Assembly (NCBI GenBank): GCA_016713645.1
Contig: JADJOU010000011.1
Span: 77,363-141,362 of the forward strand
Direction: 5' to 3'
Origin: Bacteroidota bacterium
GTDB lineage: Bacteria; Bacteroidota; Bacteroidia; Chitinophagales; JADJOU01
Length of the DNA stretch: 64,000 nucleotides
A program made the translations under genes and the position numbers. The notes beneath the pieces are model-generated. The model made no database searches. It was not told the origin of the DNA and saw only the letters and a list, made by a program, of their open reading frames with translations. Position 1 is the first letter of the stretch, and every line of letters starts with the position of its first letter. This document shows, one piece after another, positions 53,201-64,000 of the stretch.

Positions 53201-56200
53201 ATGGATTTGACTTAGTGGGTGATGGAGTAGTAGGGGGAGTTAGAGCGACGCCTGTCCGCGTTTTAAAAGGTGTATATACAGGTGCAACCTATTTAGGAGA
53301 TAATCCAACTGATCCAATTATTAGTGTGCACGCTGGTTCATCCTATAATGTTGTTCTTTCTGCGAAAGGTTTAGTATATTCATTTGGTTCGAATGTATAT
53401 GGAAGCATTGGAAATGGAACGACAACAACTGCGCTTTTGCCAGTTCTAATGCTGAAAGGAGCATATTCAGGGACTACATATTTAGGAGATAATATTGCGG
53501 ATCCTGCAGTTGCACTTTCTGCAAATGGGTATTCAACGAATATAAAAACAGCCAATGGCGGTTTGTATGCGGTTGGTTCAAATAATTATGGACAATTAGG
53601 GGATAATACGGTTGTGAATAGATTAACCCCAATAAGAATATTAAAAGGTGCTTATACAGGAACCACTTTTTTAGGAGATAATCCTACGAATAAAATTCAG
53701 TCCATATTTTCAACTTTAACGGCTAGTGTGGCATTAGCTGAGAATGGAACTTTATATTCATTTGGATCTAATGTTACTGGTCAATTAGGTGATGGAACTT
53801 TTACAACTCGAATTACTCCAGTACGCACACTCAAGGGGGCTTATGCGGGTACAACGTTCTTAGGAGATAATCCAACCAATCCAGTGGTCTCACTAGCGAG
53901 TCTTGGAGATTTAACCGGCAATTCTCCGCCAGAAGGTGGTTTTATTGCAACTACTGCGGATGGATATTTATATTCTATGGGTTTTAATATAACAGGACAG
54001 TTGGGAATTAACACAAATGCAAATGTGAATTTACCAACACGGGTATTAAATGTCGGTATGATCGATTACCTCAATGTACTCGATCGTGGAGCGCCTAAAT
54101 GCTTTACTTCCATGGCAAATCAAATCACCTACACTTCTGCTAGATTGAATGCGATTGTCAATGCGTATACCTTTAATACAACAGTGAGTTTTGAATATGG
54201 ATTGACGACCAGTTATGGTTCAGAAATTACCATACCAGGGGTATTGACAAGGGGAGAGGATTCCTTTAGAACAGCTGTAATTGCAGGGCTTACCCCGCAT
54301 AAGACCTATCACTATCGCGTGAAGGCGGTCAATGCAAAGGGAACAAGCTATGGAGAAGATATGACTTTCATTACAAGTGCTGCTACAACGGCTTATGCTT
54401 GTAATGGTGAACATACCTTGGTGGTAGATAGCAATGGCATCGTTTATGGATTTGGTAGAAATACAGAAGGTCAATTGGGTGATGGAACAATCGTCAATAA
54501 ATCATTGCCGGTTAAAGTTTTGAAAGGGGCTTATGTCGGCACCACATATTTAGGAGATAATCCTGCGAATCCAATATTGTCAATTACAACTGGAGAATTT
54601 CACAGTCTAGCACTTGCAGCAGATGGCTCTGTTTATTCTTTTGGATATAATGTATATGGTCAATTGGGAGACAATACCAATGTCAACAAATCACTTCCAG
54701 TTCGAGTGGTCAAAGGAGCCTATGCTGGTACAACGAATCTTGGTGATAATTTGAACAACCCAATTCTATCAGTATTAGCTGGATGGGGTTATTCATTGGC
54801 TTTAGCCAAGGATGGAACAATTTATTCTTTTGGCGACAATACTTATGGTCAATTAGGCAATGGAAATATAACAGCAAGCTTAGTACCTGTCAGAGCAATA
54901 AAAGGAGCCTATAGGGGAACTACTTTCTTAGGGGATAATCCAATGAATCCAATTGTAAAAATATCTGGTGGCGTAGACCATGCTATGGCATTGGCAGCAG
55001 ATGGAACGGTGTATACTTATGGCAGAAATACGGAAGGTCAATTGGGCAATGGCGCAATCGTCAATAGTTCTGTGCCAATTAAAGTTTTGAAAGGATTGTA
55101 TTCAGGGGCAACCTACTTAGGAGATAATCTCGCCAACCCGATAACGGCAATTTCTGCAGGACGATACCACAATGTGGCATTAGCAGCCAATGGAAATGTC
55201 TTTTCGTTTGGATTAAATACTTTTGGTCAGCTTGGAGATGGAACAGTAACGCAGCGAACGACACCTGTGATTGTGTTGAAGGGCTCGTATGCTGGAACGA
55301 CCAATTTAGGTGATAATATCGCCAATCCAATTGTATCCATAGCTTCAGGTTGGTATCATTCCATTTCTCTAGCAGCAGATGGTTCTGTTTATACCTTTGG
55401 GTATAATGTGGATGGTGAACTTGGGGATAATACCAATGTCAATAAAACTACTCCAATACGCGTATTAAAAGGCGCTTATGGCGGTACAACATATCTTGGG
55501 GATAAATTGAATAATCCAATTGTGATGATTGGAGCAGGAGAAGGGCATAATATCGCTACAGATGCCAAGGGCTATTTGTATTCCTTTGGTTGGAATCCAT
55601 ATGGGCAATTGGGCAATAATTCTTTGGTCAGTAGAAATATCCCCGTTATCGTTGGCGGCATAAACAATGTGGGCAATTTGAATGTATTGGAAAATTATGA
55701 AGCGCCAATTGTACGAACGGTACCAGCGAATAGAATCACCTTTACAGGAGCGACTTTAAATGCGCTCGTCAATGCAAGTGTATTGCCGACCACCGTCAGT
55801 TTTGAATATGGTTTAACTACTGCTTATGGCAATATTGTCAACGTACCAGGCGTGGTTGTGGGCGATGCAGATTCATTCAGAAAAGCGGCAATTACCGGTT
55901 TGACGCCGCATAAGACTTACCACTACAGAGTGCGCGCCATCAATGCAGCAGATACCAGCTATGGCATGGATATGACGTTTATCTCTGGGGGTGCTTCTTC
56001 ACGATATCAAAGCAATGGAATGCATTCCATTGTTGTGGATAGCCAAAATATAGTTTATACTTATCGATTTAATAGCACAGGACAACTAGGAGATGGTACG
56101 GCCATTCAAAAGAATATTCCAATTAAAGTGCTGAAGGGGCCTATATCGGGAACAACTTATTTAGAGACAATCCAGCCAATCCAATCATTGCTGTTGCGCA

Positions 56201-59200
56201 AGGCTTTCAACATTCATTAGCACTTGCAGCGGATGGATCCGTTTATGCATTTGGCTTTAATTCGAATGGACAATTGGGAGATGGCACAACAATAATAAGG
56301 AATACACCGATTAGGGTATTAAAAGGAGCTTATACTGGAACTACTTATCTCGGTGATAATGCAACGAATCCGATCATAGGTATTACTTGTGGAGTGTGGC
56401 ATAGTACAGTGCATGCAGCAGATGGAACCGTATTTTCTTTTGGATATAATAATAATGGACAATTGGGCGATGGAACCATGACGAATAGAACCTTATCCTG
56501 TAAAAGTACTTAAAGGTCTATATCCTGGATCTATCAATCTTGGCGATAATCCTTCCAATCCAATCGTTAAAATATCAGGGGGATTATTCCACAGTATGGC
56601 ATTGACGGCGAATGGACAGGTGTATACATTTGGATATAACCAATATGGACAATTAGGCAATAATACCTTGATTAATTCAAGTAGTCCTGTGGCTGTGCTC
56701 AAAGGGATGTATGCAGGTACAAGCTTGCTGGGTGATAGTATAAGTAATCCTATTACTGCATTGGCTGGAGGTTTTTATCATAGTGCTGCAATTGCTAGAG
56801 ATGGAACAATATATACTTTTGGCAATAATACTTTTGGGCAATTAGGCGATTGAACTGCAATTCAGAGACTTGTTCCAGCAAGAGCTGTGAAAGGAAACAA
56901 CTTATGCAGGCACTTCTTATTTAGGGATAATCTCAATTAATCCTGTTATAAGTTTTTCCATAGGCAACATGCACAATATAGTCTTAATGGCAGATGGCAC
57001 AGCATATGGATTTGGGTATAATGCCATTGGGCAACTGGGATTGGGAAATACAGTGAGTCAAACACAGCCAACAAAGATTTTAAAAGGTGCTTATAGTGGC
57101 ATGACATATTTAGGGGATAATTCGAAAATCCAATGGTCTCGGTATCTACAGGTGAGTTTTTAGTTTTGCCATAGCCGCAGATGGATACGTGCTTTCATTT
57201 GGAAGGAATGCAAATGGGCAATTGGGCGATAATGCACTTTACTCAGCGCAATACACCAGTATTCGTTCATGGGGTAGGAGATACGGGCTATTTGAATGTC
57301 TTGAAAAATGCAAAAACGCCGACTATTCGAACAGTGCCGGCGACTAGAGTTACCTTTACTTCAGCGACTTTGAATAGCGTGGTCAATCCAAATGTATTGC
57401 CTACGAGTATATCTTTTGAATATGGTTTGACCACTGCTTATGGCAATATCATTAGTATTCCAGGACTTTTAACGGGCGATGCAGATTCATTCAGAAAGGT
57501 CAATATTACAGGATTGATTCCACATAGAACATACCACTATCGAGTGCGCGCGACCAATGCAATGGGAACGACCAATGGTGCTAATATGACCTTCATCACG
57601 GGAGGAGCATCATCAGCACTTTCTAATATCGGAACACATACTATCATACTGGATAGCAGCGGTATCGTCTATGCTTTTGGAACAAATGCATTTGGTCAAT
57701 TGGGCGATGGCACGAATACACAGCGAATTGTGCCTATTAAAGTATTGAAAGGCGCTTATAATGGAACGACCTATTTAGGGGATAATCCTTCTAATCCAAT
57801 CGTAATGGTTAGGCAAGGGCAACTTCATTCTTTGGCATTAGCAGCAGATGGCACGGTTTATTCATTCGGTTATAATTTTGACGGCCAATTGGGCAATGGA
57901 ACGAATGCAAATAGTAATTTGCCTATAAAAGTGATTAAAGGAGCCTATGCCGGCAGCACTTTTTAGGGGATAATCCAGCGAATCCAATTATTTCCTTAAG
58001 TGCATCTTATCGATCTACTTTGGCATTGGCAGCTGATGGTAAGGTTTACGCGTTCGGAAATAATCAGATAGGAGCTCTTGGTGATAGTACAACGATAGCT
58101 AAAAATACGCCTGTTCTTGTTCTAAAGGGCGCGTATAGCGGGGCGACTTATTTGGGCGATCATCCATCAAATCCAATTACACATATATTTTCGGGGATTT
58201 ATCACAGTCATGCAATTGCTGCAGATGGAATATTGTATAGTTTTGGAAATAATACAAATGGGCAAATGGGTGATGGATCAACCACTAATAGACTTGTACC
58301 TATAAAAACGTTGAAAGGTGCTTACCCTGGAACCACATTTTAGGGGATAACCCAGCAAATCCGATCATTGCTGCGGTTGGAGGTAATTGGCATAGTGCAG
58401 TTATTAGTGCAGATGGTAAAGTTTATGGGATGGGTTATAATGCGAATGGTCAATTGGGAGATGGAACAGGCGTTCAGAGAAATTTACCTGTATTGGCTTT
58501 AAAAGGAGCATATGCGGGAACAACTCATTTAGGAGATAATGTTAGCAATAGAATAGTGACAATTGCCGCTGGACAGATACATACAGTGGCACTAGGCGAA
58601 GATGGAAATATGTATACATATGGATCGAATAACAATGGGCAATTGGGAAATGGCACTTTAGTTTCGAGTTTACTTCCCATAAAAGCGCTTAAAGGCCAAT
58701 ATGGTGGCGCAACAAATTTTGGAGATAAAATTTCCAATCCAATAGTTGGTATTGCTGCAGGGGGAATTATACAGCAGGAATTACGGCAGATGGATATGTA
58801 TTTACATTCGGACTAAATGGCAATGGTCAATTAGGAGATAATTCTCTAACACAGCGAACCACCCCAGTCTTTACTCATGGCGTAGGCGATACGTCTTATT
58901 TAAATGTATTGAGAAATTTAAGAGCGCCATCAGTGCGAACCGTTCCAGCAAATAGAATCACGTATACTTCGGCTTCACTCAATGGATTAATTGATGCCAA
59001 TGTATTGACGAGCACCGTGAGTTTTGAATATGGATTGACTACAGCTTATGGCAATGTGGTGCAAGTATCAGGCACTGTGGTTGGAGATGCTGATTCTTTC
59101 AGAACCGCGAGAATAACTGGTTTAACACCGCATAAAACCTATCACTTCAGAGTGCGCGCCATCAATCAAGCAGATACGAGTTTTGGTGCAGATATGACCT

Positions 59201-62200
59201 TTATTTCAGGGGGAACTTCTTCAGCAATTTCGAGTATTGGCTTGCATAGCATTGTTGTGGATAGCAATGGCATTGTCTATACGATGGGCAATAATAGCTA
59301 TGGTGAACTAGGGGATGGAACCTTTACACAAAAGAATATTCCAGTGCGCGTATTAAAAGGCGCTTATCCTGGTACAAAATACTTAGGGGATAATCCAGCC
59401 AATCCGATTATTGAAGTCGCTGCTGGATATCATCATTGTGTGGCCTTAGCGGCAGATGGTACTGTCTATGGATTTGGGTATAATGCTAATGGTGAGCTAG
59501 GGGATTTAACCACCACCAATAGAAACTTACCTGTGAGAATGACAAAAGGATTATATACTGGAACATCATTTATTGGCGATAATCCAAATAATCCAATTAT
59601 CGATATTGAAGCGGGGCTATATCATACATTAGCCCTTGCGACTGATGGTACTGTTTATTCAGTGGGATATAATATTAATGGTCAGTTGGGGGATGGCACG
59701 ACTACAACACGAACTAGTCCTGTCAGAGTTTTGAAAGGATTGTATAATGGAAATACATTATTAGGTGATAATCCTTCAAATCCGATCATTTCTTTGTCAG
59801 GTGGATTATATCATAACATGGCTTTAAGTGCAAATGGACAAGTTTATACTTTTGGTTGGAATTTATATGGTCAATTAGGCGATAATTCTGTTACCAATAG
59901 AGCCACCCCAGTGCGAGTCCTCAAAGGAGTTTATGCAGGAACAACTTATTTGGGCGATAGCATTTCGAATCCGATGATTTCCATATCGGGAGCATATCTT
60001 AACAGTGTTGCATTAGGTGCAGATGGCCGTGTATATACTATTGGAGATAATAGTGTTGGAAGATTGGGCGATGGAACGGCTACTCCAAGATTAACACCAG
60101 TTCAAGCGATTAAAGGAGCATATTCAGGAACCACCTATTTAGGAGACAATCCAGCTAATCCTATCGTAGCGATTTCTTCTGGAGAATCCCATACGCTTGC
60201 TCTTGCGGCTGACGGAATGGTCTATGGATTTGGATATAATGCAAATGGTCAGTTGGGCGATGGAACCACGATAAGCAAAATAAGCGCTGTCAAAGCATTG
60301 CGGGGATTGTACGGCGGAACTACATTCCTAGGGGATAGCGCTACCAATCCTATCGTATCTGTCACGGGAGGTCAATTCCATAGTTTGGCTATCACAGCAA
60401 ATGGTTATGTATTTACGATGGGGAATAATGTAAACGGTCAATTGGGAGATAATACGACAACCATCAGAACCACCCCTGTTCAAACGCGCGGTGTCGGTCT
60501 TATCGGCAATCTCAATGTATTGATGAATTCGCTTGCACCGACACTTAAGACAGTGCCTGCGAATCGAATCACCTATACGGGTGCCACGTTAAACGCCATC
60601 GTCAATGCGATGACGCGAAATACCACGGTGAGTTTTGAATATGGATTGACCACTGCTTATGGCAATACCATAACGATACCTAGTCCGTTGACAGGTGCAG
60701 AGGATTCTTTCCGAAAAGCGACCATCACGGGCTTGACCCCGCACAAGACCTATCACTATAGAGTCAAAGCCGTGAATAATACGGGCATTTCATATGGAAG
60801 AGATTTAACTTTTGTAACAGGTGGGGCATCCTCTGCCTATAATGGTATAGGTTCACATACCATTGTGGTCGATAGCCAAGGGATTGTATATACCTATGGT
60901 TTGAATAACATCGGACAATTGGGAGATGGAACAACAACAAATAAATTAATGCCCATTCGGGTGCTAAAGGGAGCTTATGCGGGAACCACTTATTTAGGGG
61001 ATAAACCAGCCAATCCAATCATTAGTGTTGTTGCGGGCTATAGACATAGTCTTGCGCTTGCAGCAGATGGAACGATTTATGCTTTTGGTCAAAATAGTAT
61101 TGGCCAATTAGGGGATAATACTAATATACGTAGATTTACTCCAGTTCGTGTTGTAAAAGGCGCTTATACAGGAACGACATTCCTCGTAGATAATCCAACC
61201 CATCCTATTATAGCTATTGCAGCAGGGGCTTTTTATTCTTCTGCCTTAGCTGCAGATGGAACTATTTATTCTTTTGGAGAAGGCGTTTATGGTCAATTGG
61301 GAGATGGGGCCTTCCTAAATAGATTAACGCCTGTAAGGGCTATTAAAGGAGCATATACTGGGAATACCTTCCTAGGAGATCATCCATCTAATCCTATCGC
61401 AAAAATATCTTGTGGTGTTTTCCATACACTGGCTCAAACAGCGGATGGAAATGTCTTCTCAACGGGGTATAATTTTTATGGTCAATTAGGAAATGGAAAT
61501 ACTACAAATCAATCAAGTCCAGTGCAAGTTCTAAAAGGTAATTATGCAGGCACTTCCTTTATAGGGGATAATAAACTCAATCCAGTGGTTTCAGTCTCTG
61601 CTTCATACTATCACAGTATGATATTAACGGAAAATGGATCCGTATTTACTATGGGTAATAATGCCTATGGGCAATTAGGAGATGGAACACTTTTAGGAAA
61701 GCTGACTCCTGTTCAAGTGCTCAAAGGAGCCTATACAGGAACCACTTATTTAGGAGATAATGCTGCTAATAAAATTGTTGCTATTTCTTCGGGAATTTAT
61801 GGTGGAACAACATTGGCGGAGAATGGATGGGTATATGGATTTGGAAACAATGGAGCTGGTCAATTAGGTGATGGAACAAGCACGAATAGAACAACACCAG
61901 TCATTGCTTTAAAAGGAGGATATGTTGGTGTGACGAATATAGGGGATTATCCTTCCAATCCTATTGTCTCTATCTCATCTGGTTGGGATCATACTATGGC
62001 TATAGCTGCAGATGGTTTTGTCTATGCAGTGGGAAATAATGGAAATGGTCAGTTAGGTGATAATACCACAACAATTAGACTTACCCCAATTCAAACCTTA
62101 GGCGTCAATAATCGAGGCAATTTGAATGTTTTGATCAATTCACTCAAACCTAAGATGACTGCAGTGCCTGCAAACAATATCACTTATACTTCTGCTAACC

Positions 62201-64000
62201 TCAACGCCTTGGTCAATCCGAATGGTTTGACTACCACCATTGTGTTTGAATATGGCTTGACAACCGCCTATGGCGACACCATAAGTGTTCCAGGAACATC
62301 AACAGGAATTGTCAATGTATTTAAACGAGCAAAAGTGACAGGCCTCACACCGCATAAAACCTATCACTATCGCGTGAAAGCAGTAAATGCTGAAGGAACG
62401 AATTACAGCCCTGATAGAACATTTATCACTGGAGGAGCATCTTCTTCATATGCAAGTTCGGCCAACCACACAATCATAGTCGACAGTAATGGTATAGTTT
62501 ATGCCTTTGGAACCAATACATTTGGACAACTCGGTGATAGCACTACTAGCAATAAACGCAAAGCGGTGAAGGTTAGAATAGGCGAATATGTCGGAACAAA
62601 TTATCTCGGAGATAATCCAGCAAACCCAATCATCGCAGTTTCAGCAGGCGAGAACCAAAGTATGGCACTCGCGGCAGATGGAACAGTTTATGCATTTGGT
62701 TTGAATAATTACGGTCAATTAGGTGACAATACAACGATTAATCGGTTAACGCCAGTGCGCGTTGTTAGGGGTGCATATGTTGGTACTACTTACCTAGGTG
62801 ATAATGCTACGAATCCAATCATCGCAATTTCTTACGGCGTCAGTCATTCCATGGCATTGGCTGCGGAATGGATCCGTGTATACTTTTGGGTATAATAGTG
62901 AAGGGGAACTTGGCAATGGTTCTTTGACTCAAAGTATTACGCCAACCCGACCACTAAGAGGATTATATAATGGTACTACTTATTTAGGGGATAATGTAAA
63001 TACGCCAATCATTGCTATTTCAGCTAGTAAGTATAATAGCATGGCATTGGCATCAGATGGCATTGTTTATACCTTTGGTAGAAATGCGGAAGGGCAGTTA
63101 GGTGATAATACCCTTGCCTTAAAAACAACGCCAGTAAAAGTCTTAAAGGGGAATTATATTGGCACAACATTTTTGGGTGATTATTATGCAAATCCAATTG
63201 TCTCCATCGCTTCTAGTGATTATCGAGCAGCAGCTATAGCAGCAGACGGAACTATTTATAGCTTTGGATACAACGGAAATGGTCAATTGGGAGATAATAC
63301 CACTATAACTCGATTGATACCAGTAAGAGTTCTAAAAGGTCTTTATGCAGGAAATACTTATCTAGGAGATTCAAGTACAAATCCTATCGTTGCAATTTCC
63401 ATGGGAACATTGCATAGCAGTGCTCTAGCAGCAGATGGCAAGATGTTTACGTGGGGAGCCAATTTCTTTGGACAATTGGGAGATGGCACTGTTACACAGC
63501 GATTGACACCAGTTCGCGCTTTCAAAGGAGCTTATTTTGGTACAAGTTTCTTGGGTGATGATATCTCCAATCCAATTGTTTCTATTGCAGGTGCTGGAAA
63601 TCATAGCACTGCAATTACCAAAGATGGTTTTGTATTCTCATTCGGCTATAATAATGCAGGTCAATTGGGCGATAGCACTTTGACTAACCGATTAAGCCCA
63701 GTTCAAGTGCGAGGTGTGAATCCAACTGGAAACTTGAATGTATTATTCAATTCTCTGGAAGCGACAATTACTGCCCTTCCTGCGAATCGAATTACCTATA
63801 CATCGGCTTATTTGAATGGTTTGGTGAATCCAAATAATTTGATTACTACGACAGAATTTGAGTATGGATTGACTGCATCTTATGGTGAGATTGCCCCTAT
63901 TGGTGGAACTTTGAGTGGCATTCTTCCTCAGCGCATCTCAGCCCCGCTCTGTAATTTAATTCCGGGTAAAACTTACCACTTCCGCGTGAAAGCATCGAAT
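44273..64000 (+). CDS. Giant secreted protein of repeated [FN3-like + seven RCC1 blades] modules; runs off the right edge; several frame breaks
   Basis: At least about 6,570 codons. The start MISRNLLQKTMFKSSIKSIF leads to a signal peptide (a second ATG at 44303 is also plausible), with cleavage after SQAFA. Then come at least twelve modules: an FN3-like unit of about 96 residues (TVPANRITYTSATLN, FEYGLTTAYG, ITGLTPHKTYHYRV) and seven RCC1 blades of 63 residues (ALAADGTVYTFG, GQLGDGT, TPVRVLKGAY, GTTYLGDNPANPI). A 10.8-kb intact frame (45400-56220) shows it is a real gene. Frame breaks occur at about 45000, 45165, 45370, 56165, 56495, 56895-57240, 57963, 58340, 58768 and 62868, plus an in-frame TGA at 56851-56853. 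From 62870 it stays open to the window end. RCC1 propellers bind proteins; a role in adhesion or as a surface fibre is inference. No T9SS tail is visible because the end is missing. Confidence 0.9.
44390..58935 (+). repeat. Higher-order five-module repeat (about 8.08 kb): modules 1-4 resemble 6-9
   Basis: Module 1 and 6 share SGRG-HN/HS, the LKP after the first blade, and a 7-codon insertion in blade six. Modules 2 and 7 share NQITYTSARLNA and an AATTA stretch. Modules 3 and 8 share RVRAINA-DT--GMDM. Modules 4 and 9 share VPAT-VTFTSATLN and VNPNVL. Offsets are 8,075, 8,082, 8,082 and 8,085 bases. Confidence 0.7.
44390..63769 (+). repeat. Twelve tandem 1,611-bp coding modules
   Basis: The position equivalent to the first residue of (R/K)TVPAN falls at 44390, 46021, 47632, 49243, 50854, 52465, 54103, 55714, 57328, 58936, 60547, 62158 and 63770. 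Seven intervals are exactly 1,611 bases as sequenced. The intervals 1,614, 1,608 and 1,612 return to 1,611 when the visible indels are corrected. The first (1,632 corrected) and sixth (1,638) carry small in-frame insertions. Blades repeat every 189 bases, e.g. GDN codons at 46474 and 46663. Confidence 0.92.

Noticed and set aside
45699..55330. Antisense frames of 60-112 codons inside the RCC1 gene
   Set aside because: They are shadows of the repeated coding pattern on the other strand, with no family resemblance.
44273..58910. Several separate RCC1 proteins instead of one
   Set aside because: Between fragments there is no start signal or new signal peptide, and the blade and module rhythm continues exactly through each break once one-base changes are made.
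44390..64000. CRISPR array or minisatellite reading of the dense repeats
   Set aside because: The repeats are 189-base and 1,611-base coding units in one frame, diverged at DNA level, with clear RCC1 and FN3 protein patterns.

Overview
The window reads as a chromosomal contig of a Bacteroidota bacterium, probably near Chitinophagales. Evidence: C-terminal type IX secretion (T9SS) sorting domains on three proteins, a PorX regulator, the Bacteroidota-restricted families DUF4295 and DUF4290, Reg_prop/Y_Y_Y histidine kinases paired with LytTR regulators, TTTG-N19-TAnnTTTG type promoters, and no clear Shine-Dalgarno sites. The DNA is AT-rich, with small GC-rich hairpin repeats between genes. No transposase, integrase, phage gene or CRISPR array was seen.

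Layout. 1-9 kb: purQ (partial), mutS2, a hotdog thioesterase, a large secreted BNR/PKD protein with a T9SS tail and an M42 aminopeptidase. 9-11.2 kb: rpmB-rpmG-DUF4295, then ftsY and a CAU tRNA. 11.2-13.4 kb: a gene-poor, repeat-rich stretch holding one AT-rich lipoprotein-like gene. 13.4-30.6 kb: cell-surface and signalling genes (FN3/GEVED T9SS cargo, two LytS-like kinase/LytTR pairs, an outer-membrane barrel, a GT-C-like membrane protein, an FAD oxidoreductase, a DUF1761 protein and a LamG T9SS cargo). 30.7-43.8 kb: a membrane-anchored papain-like protease, YjbR-like protein, porX, a TPR histidine kinase, birA, rsfS, ftsH, DUF4290, purL and a thiolase.

44.3-64 kb is one enormous reading frame that runs off the right edge (at least about 6,570 codons). 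It has a signal peptide followed by at least twelve modules, each an FN3-like domain plus seven RCC1 blades, i.e. one seven-bladed propeller. After correcting the visible indels, the module length is exactly 537 codons (1,611 bp) in ten of twelve intervals and longer only by small insertions in the other two. Modules 1-4 resemble modules 6-9, which points to an older five-module duplication of about 8.1 kb. This is the most novel element of the window. PorX and the other T9SS cargos make surface export of this protein plausible, but its C-terminus lies outside the window.

Many genes, including essential ones (rpmB, ftsY, ftsH), are broken by single-base indels, mostly in homopolymers. Where the conserved protein or the 1,611-bp ruler shows the right frame, adding or removing one base restores it. 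I read most of these as sequencing or assembly errors and annotate each such gene as one CDS spanning its fragments.
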